Counted from the first letter of the stretch, positions 1 to 5,362 are shown. The stretch: 9,624 bases of DNA from Chloroflexota bacterium (GCA_963169155.1 CAUJGI010000016.1:1-9624); one strand, 5' to 3'. Translations and numbers: made by a program. Notes: generated by a model from the sequence alone, not told the origin.

Positions 1-284
1 GTTCGCGTAGCCAAGTCAGCGGCTCCGGGATCAATGTCAGAAGCGGTGAGGCTGGCCAATGCCTGAGGGTGTAACAAACCGAGCACCGCCAGATGGTAAC
101 CCGAACCGCAGCACGGATCATACAGCGACACGGTCGCTGGATTGCCCAGCAAAGCCTGCGCCCGTTGGAAAATTTCACTGGCCAGCCGTACCGGGAAGGC
201 GGGTTGGCCGGGCGCGCTGACCAAAACCTGCCCGCTGGCCAAATCGCTGTAATCTTCTTTGTCAGTGACAAAACGATAAGCCAT
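1..284 (-). CDS. AviRa-like 23S rRNA guanine methyltransferase, N-terminal part (runs off left edge)
   Basis: Read leftward from the ATG at 284, the frame stays open for 94 codons to the window edge, so the C-terminal part is missing. The protein begins MAYRFVTDKEDYSDLASG, followed by SAPGQPAFPVRL (23-34), the SAM-binding glycine motif DPCCGSGY (56-63) and the acidic motif ASDIDP (81-86). From memory, this order and wording closely match AviRa of Streptomyces viridochromogenes, a Rossmann-fold methyltransferase that modifies a guanine of 23S rRNA domain V and gives avilamycin resistance. That substrate is family knowledge; here it is inferred. The start lies 9 bases after the stop of the upstream LysE-type gene with no clear Shine-Dalgarno, which suggests one operon and translational coupling. 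It could instead be a housekeeping rRNA methyltransferase of the same fold with no role in antibiotic resistance. Confidence 0.78.
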   Translation of the reverse strand, partial: MAYRFVTDKEDYSDLASGQVLVSAPGQPAFPVRLASEIFQRAQALLGNPATVSLYDPCCGSGYHLAVLGLLHPQALASLTASDIDPGAADLATR

Positions 285-293
285 GGTGACGAT

Positions 294-929
294 TTATTTG
301 GTTTTGCTGCCGGAAACGGCCGTACCCACCCCCAGCGCAATATAAACCAGCCCCGAAAAATAGCGCTGCCGCTGCTGGAACGTCTGGCTTTGTTTGAGCC
401 AGCCGCCCAGCTGCCCGGCCAGCAGCGCGTACACGCTGTCGCTCAACAAGGCGATGACCACAAAGATCAGACCCAGAATGAACGTTTGCAGGGGTACGGA
501 ACCCCGCGCCGGATCGGCAAACTGGGGCAGGAAGGCCAGGAAAAAGAGGGCGGTTTTGGGATTGAGCAGGTTTACCACAAAGCCCTGGCGGAAAATTTGC
601 CACAGTGGTTTGGCTTCAACCACGATCTTCTCCGGCGCTTCTGGTTTTTTGAGCAGGGTGGTGAGGCCCAGGTAGATGAGATAGGCAGCGCCGAGATATT
701 TGACAGTAGTGAAGGCGAGGGCTGAGGCGGCGAGAACGGCCGTAATCCCCACCGCCGCCGCCAGCGAATGCACCAGCGCCCCCAACGCAATCCCCAGCAC
801 CGAGACGATGCCCGCCAGCTTGCCCTGGTCCACCGAACGGGCCACCACGTACAAAACCGCTGGCCCCGGCGCCACAATCAGCAGCCCTGCCGCCAGCACA
901 AACGTCGCCAAACGTGTCCATTCAAACAT
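294..929 (-). CDS. LysE/RhtB-family amino-acid exporter
   Basis: The 211-residue integral membrane protein has the usual length of LysE/RhtB exporters, which expel amino acids and related metabolites using the proton gradient. Family marks are the first helix ending in PGPAVLYVVARS (21-32), the small-residue-rich second helix, KYLGAAYLIYLG (77-88), and the conserved FRQGFVVNLLNPK (113-125) before a helix of the FFLAFLPQF type. About six hydrophobic segments can be traced. The frame is open upstream to 1040, but the start at 929 is preferred: it has a strong AGGAGGAG Shine-Dalgarno, and the extra 37 residues would be encoded by a palindromic repeat. Substrate cannot be read from sequence. The same-strand neighbours metA and metY suggest a methionine-pathway amino acid such as homoserine or methionine, as inference only. 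The methyltransferase gene follows after 9 bases. Confidence 0.88.
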   Translation of the reverse strand: MFEWTRLATFVLAAGLLIVAPGPAVLYVVARSVDQGKLAGIVSVLGIALGALVHSLAAAVGITAVLAASALAFTTVKYLGAAYLIYLGLTTLLKKPEAPEKIVVEAKPLWQIFRQGFVVNLLNPKTALFFLAFLPQFADPARGSVPLQTFILGLIFVVIALLSDSVYALLAGQLGGWLKQSQTFQQRQRYFSGLVYIALGVGTAVSGSKTK

Positions 930-933
930 GAAA

Positions 934-941
934 CTCCTCCT
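934..941 (-). promoter_or_regulatory. Strong Shine-Dalgarno of the LysE-type gene
   Basis: On the minus strand AGGAGGAG precedes the ATG at 929, with 6 bases between AGGAGG and the start. This decides the start in favour of 929 over longer in-frame alternatives. The site begins only 3 bases after the end of the hairpin arm at 945-1001, so that structure could influence ribosome access. Confidence 0.8.
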
Positions 942-944
942 GCA

Positions 945-1001
945 ATTTCCCCGGAAACTGCCCTCGTGAAACCTTTCTCGTGAGGTAGTTTCCGGGGAAA
1001 T
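945..1001. repeat. Long palindromic element, GGAAACTG family, copy 1
   Basis: Arms 945-962 and 984-1001 are complementary at 17 of 18 positions (ATTTCCCCGGAAACTGCC against its inverted partner) around a 21-base loop. The loop itself holds the direct repeat CTCGTGA at 963-969 and 977-983. There is no T-run, so this is not a standard terminator. A second, more diverged copy lies at 5227-5289, and both share an AAATGTT(T)CACA tail. In the leftward transcript the hairpin sits just upstream of the exporter Shine-Dalgarno. A dispersed REP- or MITE-like repeat is the simplest reading. Confidence 0.8.
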
Positions 1002-1011
1002 GTTCACAGAG

Positions 1012-1068
1012 GTAATTGAGTAATTGGTGAGCGAAACCAATTACCCAATTACTTAATTACCCAATTAC
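1012..1068. repeat. Hairpin built from 8-base tandem repeats, downstream of metY
   Basis: Arms 1012-1028 and 1036-1052 pair at 16 of 17 positions around a 7-base loop. Each arm is itself a tandem repeat of an 8-base unit: GTAATTGA then GTAATTGG on the left, and CCAATTAC, CCAATTAC, TTAATTAC, CCAATTAC on the right, where the array runs into the metY stop codon at 1065-1067. No T-run follows in the direction of metY transcription. It may end or stabilise the metY transcript. It shares its design, not its sequence, with the elements at 2384-2432 and 6472-6544. Confidence 0.8.
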
Positions 1069-2339
1069 GCCGCCACGGCCAGCGCCTGCGCCAAATCTTC
1101 CAAAATGTCGTCGATGTGCTCGATACCGACGCACAGCCGAATCGCATCGGGGGTGACGCCGGCCGAGACCAGTTCCGCTTCCGTGAGCTGGCGGTGGGTG
1201 GTGGAGGCGGGATGAGCCGCCAGCGACTTGGCATCGCCGATGTTGACCAGCCGCTTGAACAGCTTGAGCGCATCGTAGAACTTCACGCCTGCCGCAAATC
1301 CGCCTTTGATGCCAAAGGTGAGCAGGGCCGAGGGCTTGCCACCGGTATATTTTTGCGCCAGTTCATAATAGGGCGAGCTGGGCAAACCGGCAAAACTTAC
1401 CCAGGCCACACTGTCGTGCTTGTCCAGATAGTTGGCGACGGCAATGGCGTTGTCGCAATGACGTTCCATCCGCAAAGCCAGCGTTTCGATGCCCTGCAAA
1501 ATCAGGAAGGCGTTGAATGGACTGATCGCCGAGCCGGTGTTGCGCAGCGGCACGGTGCGCGCCCGGCCGATGTACGCCGCTGGCCCCAAAGCCTGGGTGT
1601 ACACCACGCCGTGGTACGATGGCTCCGGCGTGTTCAGCATGGGGAAGCGGTCAGCGTGCTCGGCCCAGGGGAATTTGCCGGAATCGACGATGACGCCGCC
1701 CAGGGAGTTGCCGTGCCCGCCCATGTACTTGGTCAGCGAATGCACCACAATGTCCGCGCCGTAGTCGATGGGGCGAATGAGGATGGGCGTGGCCACAGTG
1801 TTGTCTACGATAACGGGTACGCCGTGTTTGTGGGCCATGGTGGCAATCGCTTCGATGTCCACAATGTTGCCCGCCGGGTTACCAATCGTTTCGCAGAAAA
1901 CGGCCGCTGTCTTCCCATCAATCAATTTTTCCAGGCTGGCCGGGCTGTCATCTTCGGCAAAGCGCACTTCGATGCCCTGCTTGGGCAGCATGTGGGCAAA
2001 CAGCGTGTAGGTACCGCCGTACAGCAGCGGCACGGTGACGATGTTGCTGCCCGCCTCGGCAATCGTCAGGATGGAATAGTTGATGGCTGCGCTGCCCGCG
2101 CTGACAGCCAGCCCGGCAATGCCGCCTTCCAGCTCGGCCACGCGCTTTTCCAGCACATCGGCCGTGGGGTTCATGATGCGGGTGTAGATGTTGCCGGGCA
2201 CGGCCAGGTTGAACAGGTCAGCCCCGTGCTGGGCGTCGTCAAACTCGTAAGCCACGGTCTGGTAGATAGGCACCGCCACCGCCTTGGTGGTCGGGTCTGT
2301 TTCATAACCGCCGTGGATACCAATGGTTGCTGCTTTCAT
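1065..2339 (-). CDS. metY: O-acetylhomoserine (O-acylhomoserine) sulfhydrylase
   Basis: A PLP-dependent Cys/Met-metabolism enzyme that makes homocysteine from an O-acylhomoserine and sulfide in the cytoplasm. The 424 residues match the usual MetY length of about 420-440. Visible motifs are IYTRIMNPT (51-59), whose Tyr and Arg bind cofactor phosphate from the neighbouring subunit, VIVDNT with Asp179 facing the PLP ring nitrogen, SLTKYMGGHG with the Schiff-base Lys204, and a C-terminal SLAAHPASTTH signature. The frame is open to 2417, but the start at 2339 (MKAATIGIHGGYETDP) is chosen: GGAG at 2351-2354 precedes it by 11 bases, homologues begin here, and the extension would translate the intergenic hairpin. 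It follows metA on the same strand after 121 bases, giving consecutive steps of methionine synthesis. Cystathionine gamma-synthase is a less likely alternative. Confidence 0.93.
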   Translation of the reverse strand: MKAATIGIHGGYETDPTTKAVAVPIYQTVAYEFDDAQHGADLFNLAVPGNIYTRIMNPTADVLEKRVAELEGGIAGLAVSAGSAAINYSILTIAEAGSNIVTVPLLYGGTYTLFAHMLPKQGIEVRFAEDDSPASLEKLIDGKTAAVFCETIGNPAGNIVDIEAIATMAHKHGVPVIVDNTVATPILIRPIDYGADIVVHSLTKYMGGHGNSLGGVIVDSGKFPWAEHADRFPMLNTPEPSYHGVVYTQALGPAAYIGRARTVPLRNTGSAISPFNAFLILQGIETLALRMERHCDNAIAVANYLDKHDSVAWVSFAGLPSSPYYELAQKYTGGKPSALLTFGIKGGFAAGVKFYDALKLFKRLVNIGDAKSLAAHPASTTHRQLTEAELVSAGVTPDAIRLCVGIEHIDDILEDLAQALAVAA

Positions 2340-2383
2340 CGTAGGTGTTTCTCCTTTATTTTGGCCTTTGGGTGTTTTTGAAA

Positions 2384-2432
2384 CGTGAAGTGTGAAACGT
2401 GAGGAAGAAAAACTCACGTTTCACGATTCACG
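2384..2432. repeat. Hairpin built from 7-base tandem repeats between metA and metY
   Basis: Arms 2384-2403 and 2413-2432 pair at 18 of 20 positions with a 9-base A-rich loop. The right arm reads as heptads CACGTTT, CACGATT, CACGAAT, and the left arm holds the matching AAACGTG-type heptads. In the leftward transcript it starts 29 bases after the metA stop and ends about 30 bases before the metY Shine-Dalgarno. It could partly terminate, attenuate or protect RNA between the two genes. There is no poly-U, so a standard intrinsic terminator is not supported. Confidence 0.8.
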
Positions 2433-2460
2433 AATTTTCATCCCAAAGAAGTAAATTTGC

Positions 2461-3531
2461 TCATTTGCGCAGCCCCAGTGGGTTGTGGGGATCGATGCCG
2501 GGGACAAACGGCCGTTTCCGGTCCAATGCCGTCAGCTGGTAAACCAGCCCCAGCCAGTTGTTGAACAATGCTTTGCCCGTGTCGCCCCAGGTGTTGTCCA
2601 GGTGCTGCTCGATGGCCGTCTCCGGGAAGGGGGGTATGGGCGTGTTGGCCGCCTGGCTGGCCAGGACGATAGCCTGGTACTCGTCGGCGATGGCAGCGGC
2701 CGTTTCCGGGAAGTAATTCTCAGGGTGGGGCGGATACTCGACAATCTCGCCCGCCACAAAGCGCAGCACCTCTCGTTTGTACTCCTTGAGCAAGCTGTTG
2801 TAATCATATTCCGGGTGCCCCTGGAAGTATACCAGCCGAAACTGGTCGGGGCTGACCGCCATGTGCACACCTCCTTCGTCACCTTCTACCAGAATGCTCA
2901 GCCCGGCTGCCTCCAGCTGCGCCCGGGTAATCGCGTTGTAGCGTGAGTGCACCACATCGAACCGGGTGTTGATGTTGCGCAGCAAAGGATGTGGTTTCTG
3001 GGTAATGTGATGGGTGTAGACGCCCCACTTCTTGGCGGGCAGCCGCTGCCGCTTGATGCCATAAAGCTGCTGCACCAGAGCATGTGTCGCCAGGCAGGAA
3101 CACAGCACCGAAGTGACATCTTCCGTCGCCCAGGCAATCACCTCTTGCAGCGGCTGCCAGAATGGTTCTTGCTCCAGGGTAGGATTGGCCACGTTGGCCC
3201 CGGTGATGACGAGGGCATCCAGCCCCTCCTGCTTGAGCTGCTCAAAGGTAGCGTAGTGTTCATCGATGTACGCTTGCATTTCGCGGCTGCGCGGCAGGCC
3301 GGGAATGGAGAACGGGTAGACGTAAAACTGGGCAATCTGATTGGAGCTGCCCAGCAGGCGCATAAACTGCTGCTCGGTAACAGTCAAGGCGGCATCGGGC
3401 ATCATATTCAGCAGCCCAATGTGCAGTTCACGGATGTCCTGGTGCAGGGCGTGTTCCAGCGTCAGGATTTCCTGGCCCTGCAGGCGCAAATTTTCAAACG
3501 TGGGGAGTGGCGAATGAGCAACTAAGGGCAT
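2461..3531 (-). CDS. metA: Homoserine O-acyltransferase, MetA (HTS) family, atypical subgroup
   Basis: Acylates the hydroxyl of L-homoserine, the entry step of methionine synthesis, in the cytoplasm. The protein has 356 residues, against about 300-310 for E. coli MetA; part of the excess is a longer C-terminal tail ending FVPGIDPHNPLGLRK. Catalytic residues align with a constant offset of four from E. coli: Cys146 in CSCLATHA, His239 and Glu241 in GHPEYD; HSRY (195-198) is also present. The acyl-donor position (E. coli Gly111) is Ala115 in TGANVA, neither the Glu of acetyl- nor the Gly of succinyl-specific enzymes. After MP, the E. coli lysine pair is replaced by Asp-Ala with two extra residues. 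The sulfhydrylase downstream makes acetylhomoserine the likelier product. The start at 3531 lacks a clear Shine-Dalgarno but fits the family N-terminus. Serine acylation is possible. Confidence 0.85.
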   Translation of the reverse strand: MPLVAHSPLPTFENLRLQGQEILTLEHALHQDIRELHIGLLNMMPDAALTVTEQQFMRLLGSSNQIAQFYVYPFSIPGLPRSREMQAYIDEHYATFEQLKQEGLDALVITGANVANPTLEQEPFWQPLQEVIAWATEDVTSVLCSCLATHALVQQLYGIKRQRLPAKKWGVYTHHITQKPHPLLRNINTRFDVVHSRYNAITRAQLEAAGLSILVEGDEGGVHMAVSPDQFRLVYFQGHPEYDYNSLLKEYKREVLRFVAGEIVEYPPHPENYFPETAAAIADEYQAIVLASQAANTPIPPFPETAIEQHLDNTWGDTGKALFNNWLGLVYQLTALDRKRPFVPGIDPHNPLGLRK

Positions 3532-3668
3532 AAGGTTACTTTAATTGAATGGTATTTATGCGGCTGTCTCTCGTTTTGTCTGCCGGACGTCGGTGGGTAT
3601 GGTACAAACGTGGTTGGATGCTACGGCCGTTACCCAACGGCCTGTCTGAGAATTAACCTGGTGATTTT

Positions 3669-3745
3669 GCGGGGGAAGTCGCGACGCGGTGGTGGTTGGC
3701 TAACGCGCCAGCGGTACCAAACGGGTACTCACAAACCGCCCCCGC
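3669..3745. other. Compact multi-stem structured element, candidate cis-acting RNA or repeat
   Basis: A 77-base segment is closed by a perfect 7-bp stem (GCGGGGG 3669-3675 with CCCCCGC 3739-3745). Inside are two further helices: 3695-3700 with 3707-3712 (6 bp, one wobble, loop TAACGC) and 3714-3718 with 3724-3728 (GTACC/GGTAC, loop AAACG). The palindrome GTCGCGAC lies at 3678-3685. The strand is unknown: leftward it would lie in the 5' leader of metA, rightward upstream of the aroQ promoter. It fits none of the riboswitch classes I know and lacks a tRNA T-arm. The stems are read by eye, without an energy calculation. Confidence 0.45.
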
Positions 3746-3947
3746 TTGATACACATACAACAAGGCATGACAGACATAATGGCCATTAAATTTGAGGAGT
3801 TGATCGGTAGCAAACTACGCATGTCATCTTCGCCTTGTGCATTCAAAATAACAGCGGCAGATGGTAACAAACAGTGGTCGAAGCGTCAACGGGCAAAAAA
3901 TTGGGGTAAGCAGCTGTTAAGATCGCGTAAGAAGTGCCAAATAGGTG

Positions 3948-3977
3948 TTGACTGTCCAGGGGCAGGGTGATTATGAT
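3948..3977 (+). promoter_or_regulatory. Sigma70-type promoter of aroQ
   Basis: TTGACT (3948-3953) and TATGAT (3972-3977), each one base from consensus, are separated by 18 bases. Transcription would start near 3984, at the Shine-Dalgarno GGAG (3984-3987) and only about 10 bases before the ATG. This argues against the earlier in-frame starts at 3967, 3973 and 3982, and implies an almost leaderless mRNA. Confidence 0.55.
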
Positions 3978-3993
3978 ACGCATGGAGTGCAGA

Positions 3994-4443
3994 ATGGCTA
4001 TTCAAGTCCTGGTACTACATGGTCCGAATCTGAATTTGCTGGGGAGTCGTGAGCCGGAGGTTTACGGCCGTTTCACCCTCACCGACATCAATAACCTCTT
4101 GTCGGAACAGGCAGAAGCCGCCGAGGCAGCGGTCCAGTTTTTCCAGTCCAACCACGAAGGCGCGTTGATTGACGCCATTCACGAAGCCCGCGGCTGGGCT
4201 GATGGCATCCTGATCAACCCTGGGGCGCTGACGCACTACAGCTACGCCCTGCGCGATGCGCTGGCGGCGGTGGCGCTGCCCGCCGTCGAGGTGCATCTGT
4301 CCAATGTGCAGGCGCGGGAATCATTTCGGCATCAATCGGTGATTACGGCCGTTTGTTTGGGGCAAATTTCGGGGTTTGGTTGGCGAAGTTATCAGTTGGG
4401 GCTGCAGGTTCTGCTGCAAACAATCCAAGAAAAAAGAGCTTAG
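3994..4443 (+). CDS. aroQ: 3-dehydroquinate dehydratase, type II
   Basis: Catalyses dehydration of 3-dehydroquinate to 3-dehydroshikimate, the third step of the shikimate pathway, as a cytoplasmic dodecamer. The 149 residues are the standard type II length. All family signatures are present: HGPNLNLLGSREPEVYG (9-25) with Arg19 and catalytic Tyr24, FFQSNHEGALIDAIHEA (49-65), LINPGALTHYSYALRDAL (73-90) with Asn75, Ala78 and His81, and VEVHLSNVQARESFRHQS (98-115) with catalytic His101 and Arg112. The start at 3994 has GGAG six bases upstream; earlier in-frame starts would fall in the promoter. The stop codon lies inside the left arm of an inverted repeat. Neighbours are not shikimate genes, so it is probably transcribed on its own. 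The C-terminal GFGWRSYQLGL departs slightly from the usual glycine-rich ending, with no sign of inactivity. Confidence 0.95.
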   Translation: MAIQVLVLHGPNLNLLGSREPEVYGRFTLTDINNLLSEQAEAAEAAVQFFQSNHEGALIDAIHEARGWADGILINPGALTHYSYALRDALAAVALPAVEVHLSNVQARESFRHQSVITAVCLGQISGFGWRSYQLGLQVLLQTIQEKRA

Positions 4444-4490
4444 ACCGGGATTTATCGCTGGGAACGAAAATGACGGTGGCCTAAGCTCTT
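4434..4490. repeat. Inverted repeat spanning the aroQ stop codon
   Basis: AAGAGCTTAG (4434-4443) and CTAAGCTCTT (4481-4490) are perfectly complementary over 10 bp. A second short helix can continue inward (ACCG 4444-4447 with CGGT 4474-4477) across a three-base bulge. The left arm contains the last codons and the TAG stop of aroQ. No T-run follows, so it could act as a terminator only with help from other factors, or protect the mRNA 3' end. Confidence 0.65.
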
Positions 4491-4520
4491 CCTCTAAAGG
4501 GTAGTACTTTACAGACAGTG

Positions 4521-4655
4521 ATGCGGCTGCAATGTGAGCGTCGATGCGGCTATGATGTTGGTGCAATGCGTTGCGATGTTGGCTCCAATGCGGGTAAGAT
4601 GATAGCTTCGATGGGGCTGCGTTGAATCAATAGTGCTGCTACGATGATTGTTAAG
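4521..4655. repeat. Decayed 22-23 bp tandem repeat with about 11 bp phasing
   Basis: Six diverged units start at 4521, 4544, 4566, 4588, 4611 and 4634 (lengths 23, 22, 22, 23, 23, 22), typically opening ATGCGGCT with a second GATG near base 10. As a result the triplet ATG recurs at 4521, 4532, 4544, 4555, 4566, 4576, 4588, 4599, 4611 and 4644, almost always 10-12 bases apart. The varying unit length makes coding origin unlikely. Regular helical spacing would suit a protein-binding array, but decay of an old tandem duplication explains it as well. The rest of the gap 4444-4850 holds only the promoter at 4744-4772. Confidence 0.55.
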
Positions 4656-4743
4656 TCCTACCCAATTCAGGTTTTTGCAAACCTTGCTCATTTATAACGA
4701 GCCAACATTACAAAAAAAATTACAAAGTAAATCCGTCAGTCTG

Positions 4744-4772
4744 CTGCCAAATAAAAGCAGCCGGTTTATAAT
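4744..4772 (+). promoter_or_regulatory. Promoter of the 62-residue membrane peptide gene
   Basis: A perfect TATAAT (4767-4772) follows CTGCCA (4744-4749, four of six bases of TTGACA) with a 17-base spacer. Transcription would start near 4779, about 70 bases before the chosen start codon. GCTGC and GCAGC flank the spacer start and could form a small hairpin or operator. Confidence 0.55.
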
Positions 4773-4850
4773 CGGGCCAAATACAAGGAGTTGGCAGGTT
4801 TGATGAACGACCTTGTTTCTGCCGATCCTCTCACACAAAAGGACCGATCT

Positions 4851-5039
4851 ATGAAAAAACAGCTTCGTTTGGCCCTCTACCTGGCTTTTTGTTTATTGCT
4901 GCTGCCACTCACCGCCTCGGCGGCACCGTTTCTGGAGACAGAAGCGGTTAATTTGCCCGGCTGGCTGGGGACGCTGCTGACTGTTCTGGCTTTGCTAATG
5001 CCAATCTTTTTCCGCCTCTGGTTAAACCAGAAAAAGTAA
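4851..5039 (+). CDS. Small membrane or secreted peptide of unknown function (62 residues)
   Basis: I do not recognise a family. The peptide begins MKKQLRLALYLAFCLLLLPL, a textbook signal sequence (charged n-region, hydrophobic core) with a likely signal-peptidase site after TASAA near residues 24-25. A short polar stretch (ETEAVN) follows, then a second hydrophobic helix (about 38-57, WLGTLLTVLALLMPIFFRLW) and a basic tail NQKK. After cleavage it would be a roughly 37-residue single-pass membrane peptide; uncleaved, a two-helix hairpin. The frame is open upstream to 4791, but the start at 4851 is preferred because AAAAGGA lies 7 bases before it and the signal sequence then comes first. It has its own good promoter and no operon partner. 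Such peptides include modulators of membrane complexes and toxins; nothing here selects between these. Confidence 0.6.
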   Translation: MKKQLRLALYLAFCLLLLPLTASAAPFLETEAVNLPGWLGTLLTVLALLMPIFFRLWLNQKK

Positions 5040-5226
5040 AAAAGGGCTGGCTGGTTCAATCCCAACCGCCTCTTGTTTTTCTGGTCTCAGGTGGGGTTAA
5101 ATTCTGCTTTGTAAGACAGTAACCTGGCCCAACGGCAGCAAGTTTCACTATCCGACGGCGTCTGCAACTTCGGCCAGAGGGATAGAGGTTTGTCTACTGG
5201 TTGGTAAAGTAATCAAATAGATCAAC

Positions 5227-5289
5227 AATTTTCCCGGAAACTGACTTGCCGCTTATTGGGAAAAGCAAAGATCAGTTTCTGGAAAAATG
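5227..5289. repeat. Palindromic element, GGAAACTG family, copy 2
   Basis: Core arms TTTTCCCGGAAACTGA (5229-5244) and TCAGTTTCTGGAAAAA (5272-5287) pair at 14 of 16 positions around a 27-base loop. The arm sequence and the following AAATGTTTCACACA match copy 1 at 945-1001, while the loop is unrelated. Same arms with different loops point to a dispersed repeat family maintained by its ends. It lies upstream of mtnA and outside any gene. Confidence 0.7.
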
Positions 5290-5332
5290 TTTCACACAAA
5301 CGGCCGTTCCCCTTCACAATTCATTCCCCCTG

Positions 5333-5362
5333 CTGGCAGTCCCCCCCCGGCTGTGTTATGAT
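5333..5362 (+). promoter_or_regulatory. Candidate promoter of mtnA
   Basis: TATGAT (5357-5362, five of six bases) follows CTGGCA (5333-5338, four of six) with an 18-base spacer that includes the C-run. The predicted start near 5369 gives a leader of about 42 bases containing the AAATTG/CAATTT palindrome and the ribosome site GAGG (5402-5405, five bases before ATG). Confidence 0.4.

Larger units (their letters stand above)
3532..3993. other. Divergent intergenic region between metA and aroQ
   Basis: This 462-base stretch separates the leftward metA and the rightward aroQ. It holds a perfect hairpin made from two partial copies of the ACGGCCGT word (GGCCGTT at 3625-3631, AACGGCC at 3636-3642, loop ACCC), a compact multi-stem structure at 3669-3745, and a good promoter for aroQ at 3948-3977. 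A weak leftward promoter for metA can be drawn (CAGACA, 16 bases, CATAAA, at 3555-3582), but only 4 of 6 bases match in each box. A 74-codon rightward frame at 3746-3970 has no support as a gene. No SAM riboswitch consensus was recognised. Confidence 0.6.

Noticed and set aside
93..725. A 210-codon rightward frame over the left end
   Set aside because: It lies opposite the AviRa-like and LysE-type genes, which carry clear family motifs, and has no recognisable domain.
930..1040. N-terminal extension of the LysE-type exporter
   Set aside because: It would encode the palindromic repeat, and a strong AGGAGG site supports the start at 929.
1012..1068. CRISPR-like short repeats
   Set aside because: Units are 8 bases with no spacers and the arrays face each other; this is a hairpin, not a CRISPR array.
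1116..2381. A 421-codon rightward open frame opposite metY
   Set aside because: It is antisense to a confidently identified PLP enzyme, has no family motifs, and its odd composition reflects the GC-rich metY codons.
2340..2417. N-terminal extension of metY from an upstream ATG
   Set aside because: The extension would translate the intergenic hairpin, while the start at 2339 has a Shine-Dalgarno and matches the family N-terminus.
2947..3525. A 192-codon rightward frame opposite metA
   Set aside because: Antisense shadow of metA; no motif and no ribosome site.
3669..3745. tRNA-like size and 7-bp closing stem
   Set aside because: No TTCRA T-loop, no proper D or anticodon arm on either strand, so it is not a tRNA.
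3532..3745. SAM riboswitch upstream of metA
   Set aside because: No SAM-I or SAM-II conserved core could be recognised on the metA strand; only an unassigned structured element is reported.
3746..3970. A 74-codon frame before aroQ beginning at TTG
   Set aside because: Weak start, no Shine-Dalgarno, no family resemblance, overlaps the aroQ promoter; treated as non-coding.
5041..5068. GGTTCAATCCC resembling a tRNA T-arm
   Set aside because: No matching acceptor, anticodon or D-arm nearby; isolated chance match.
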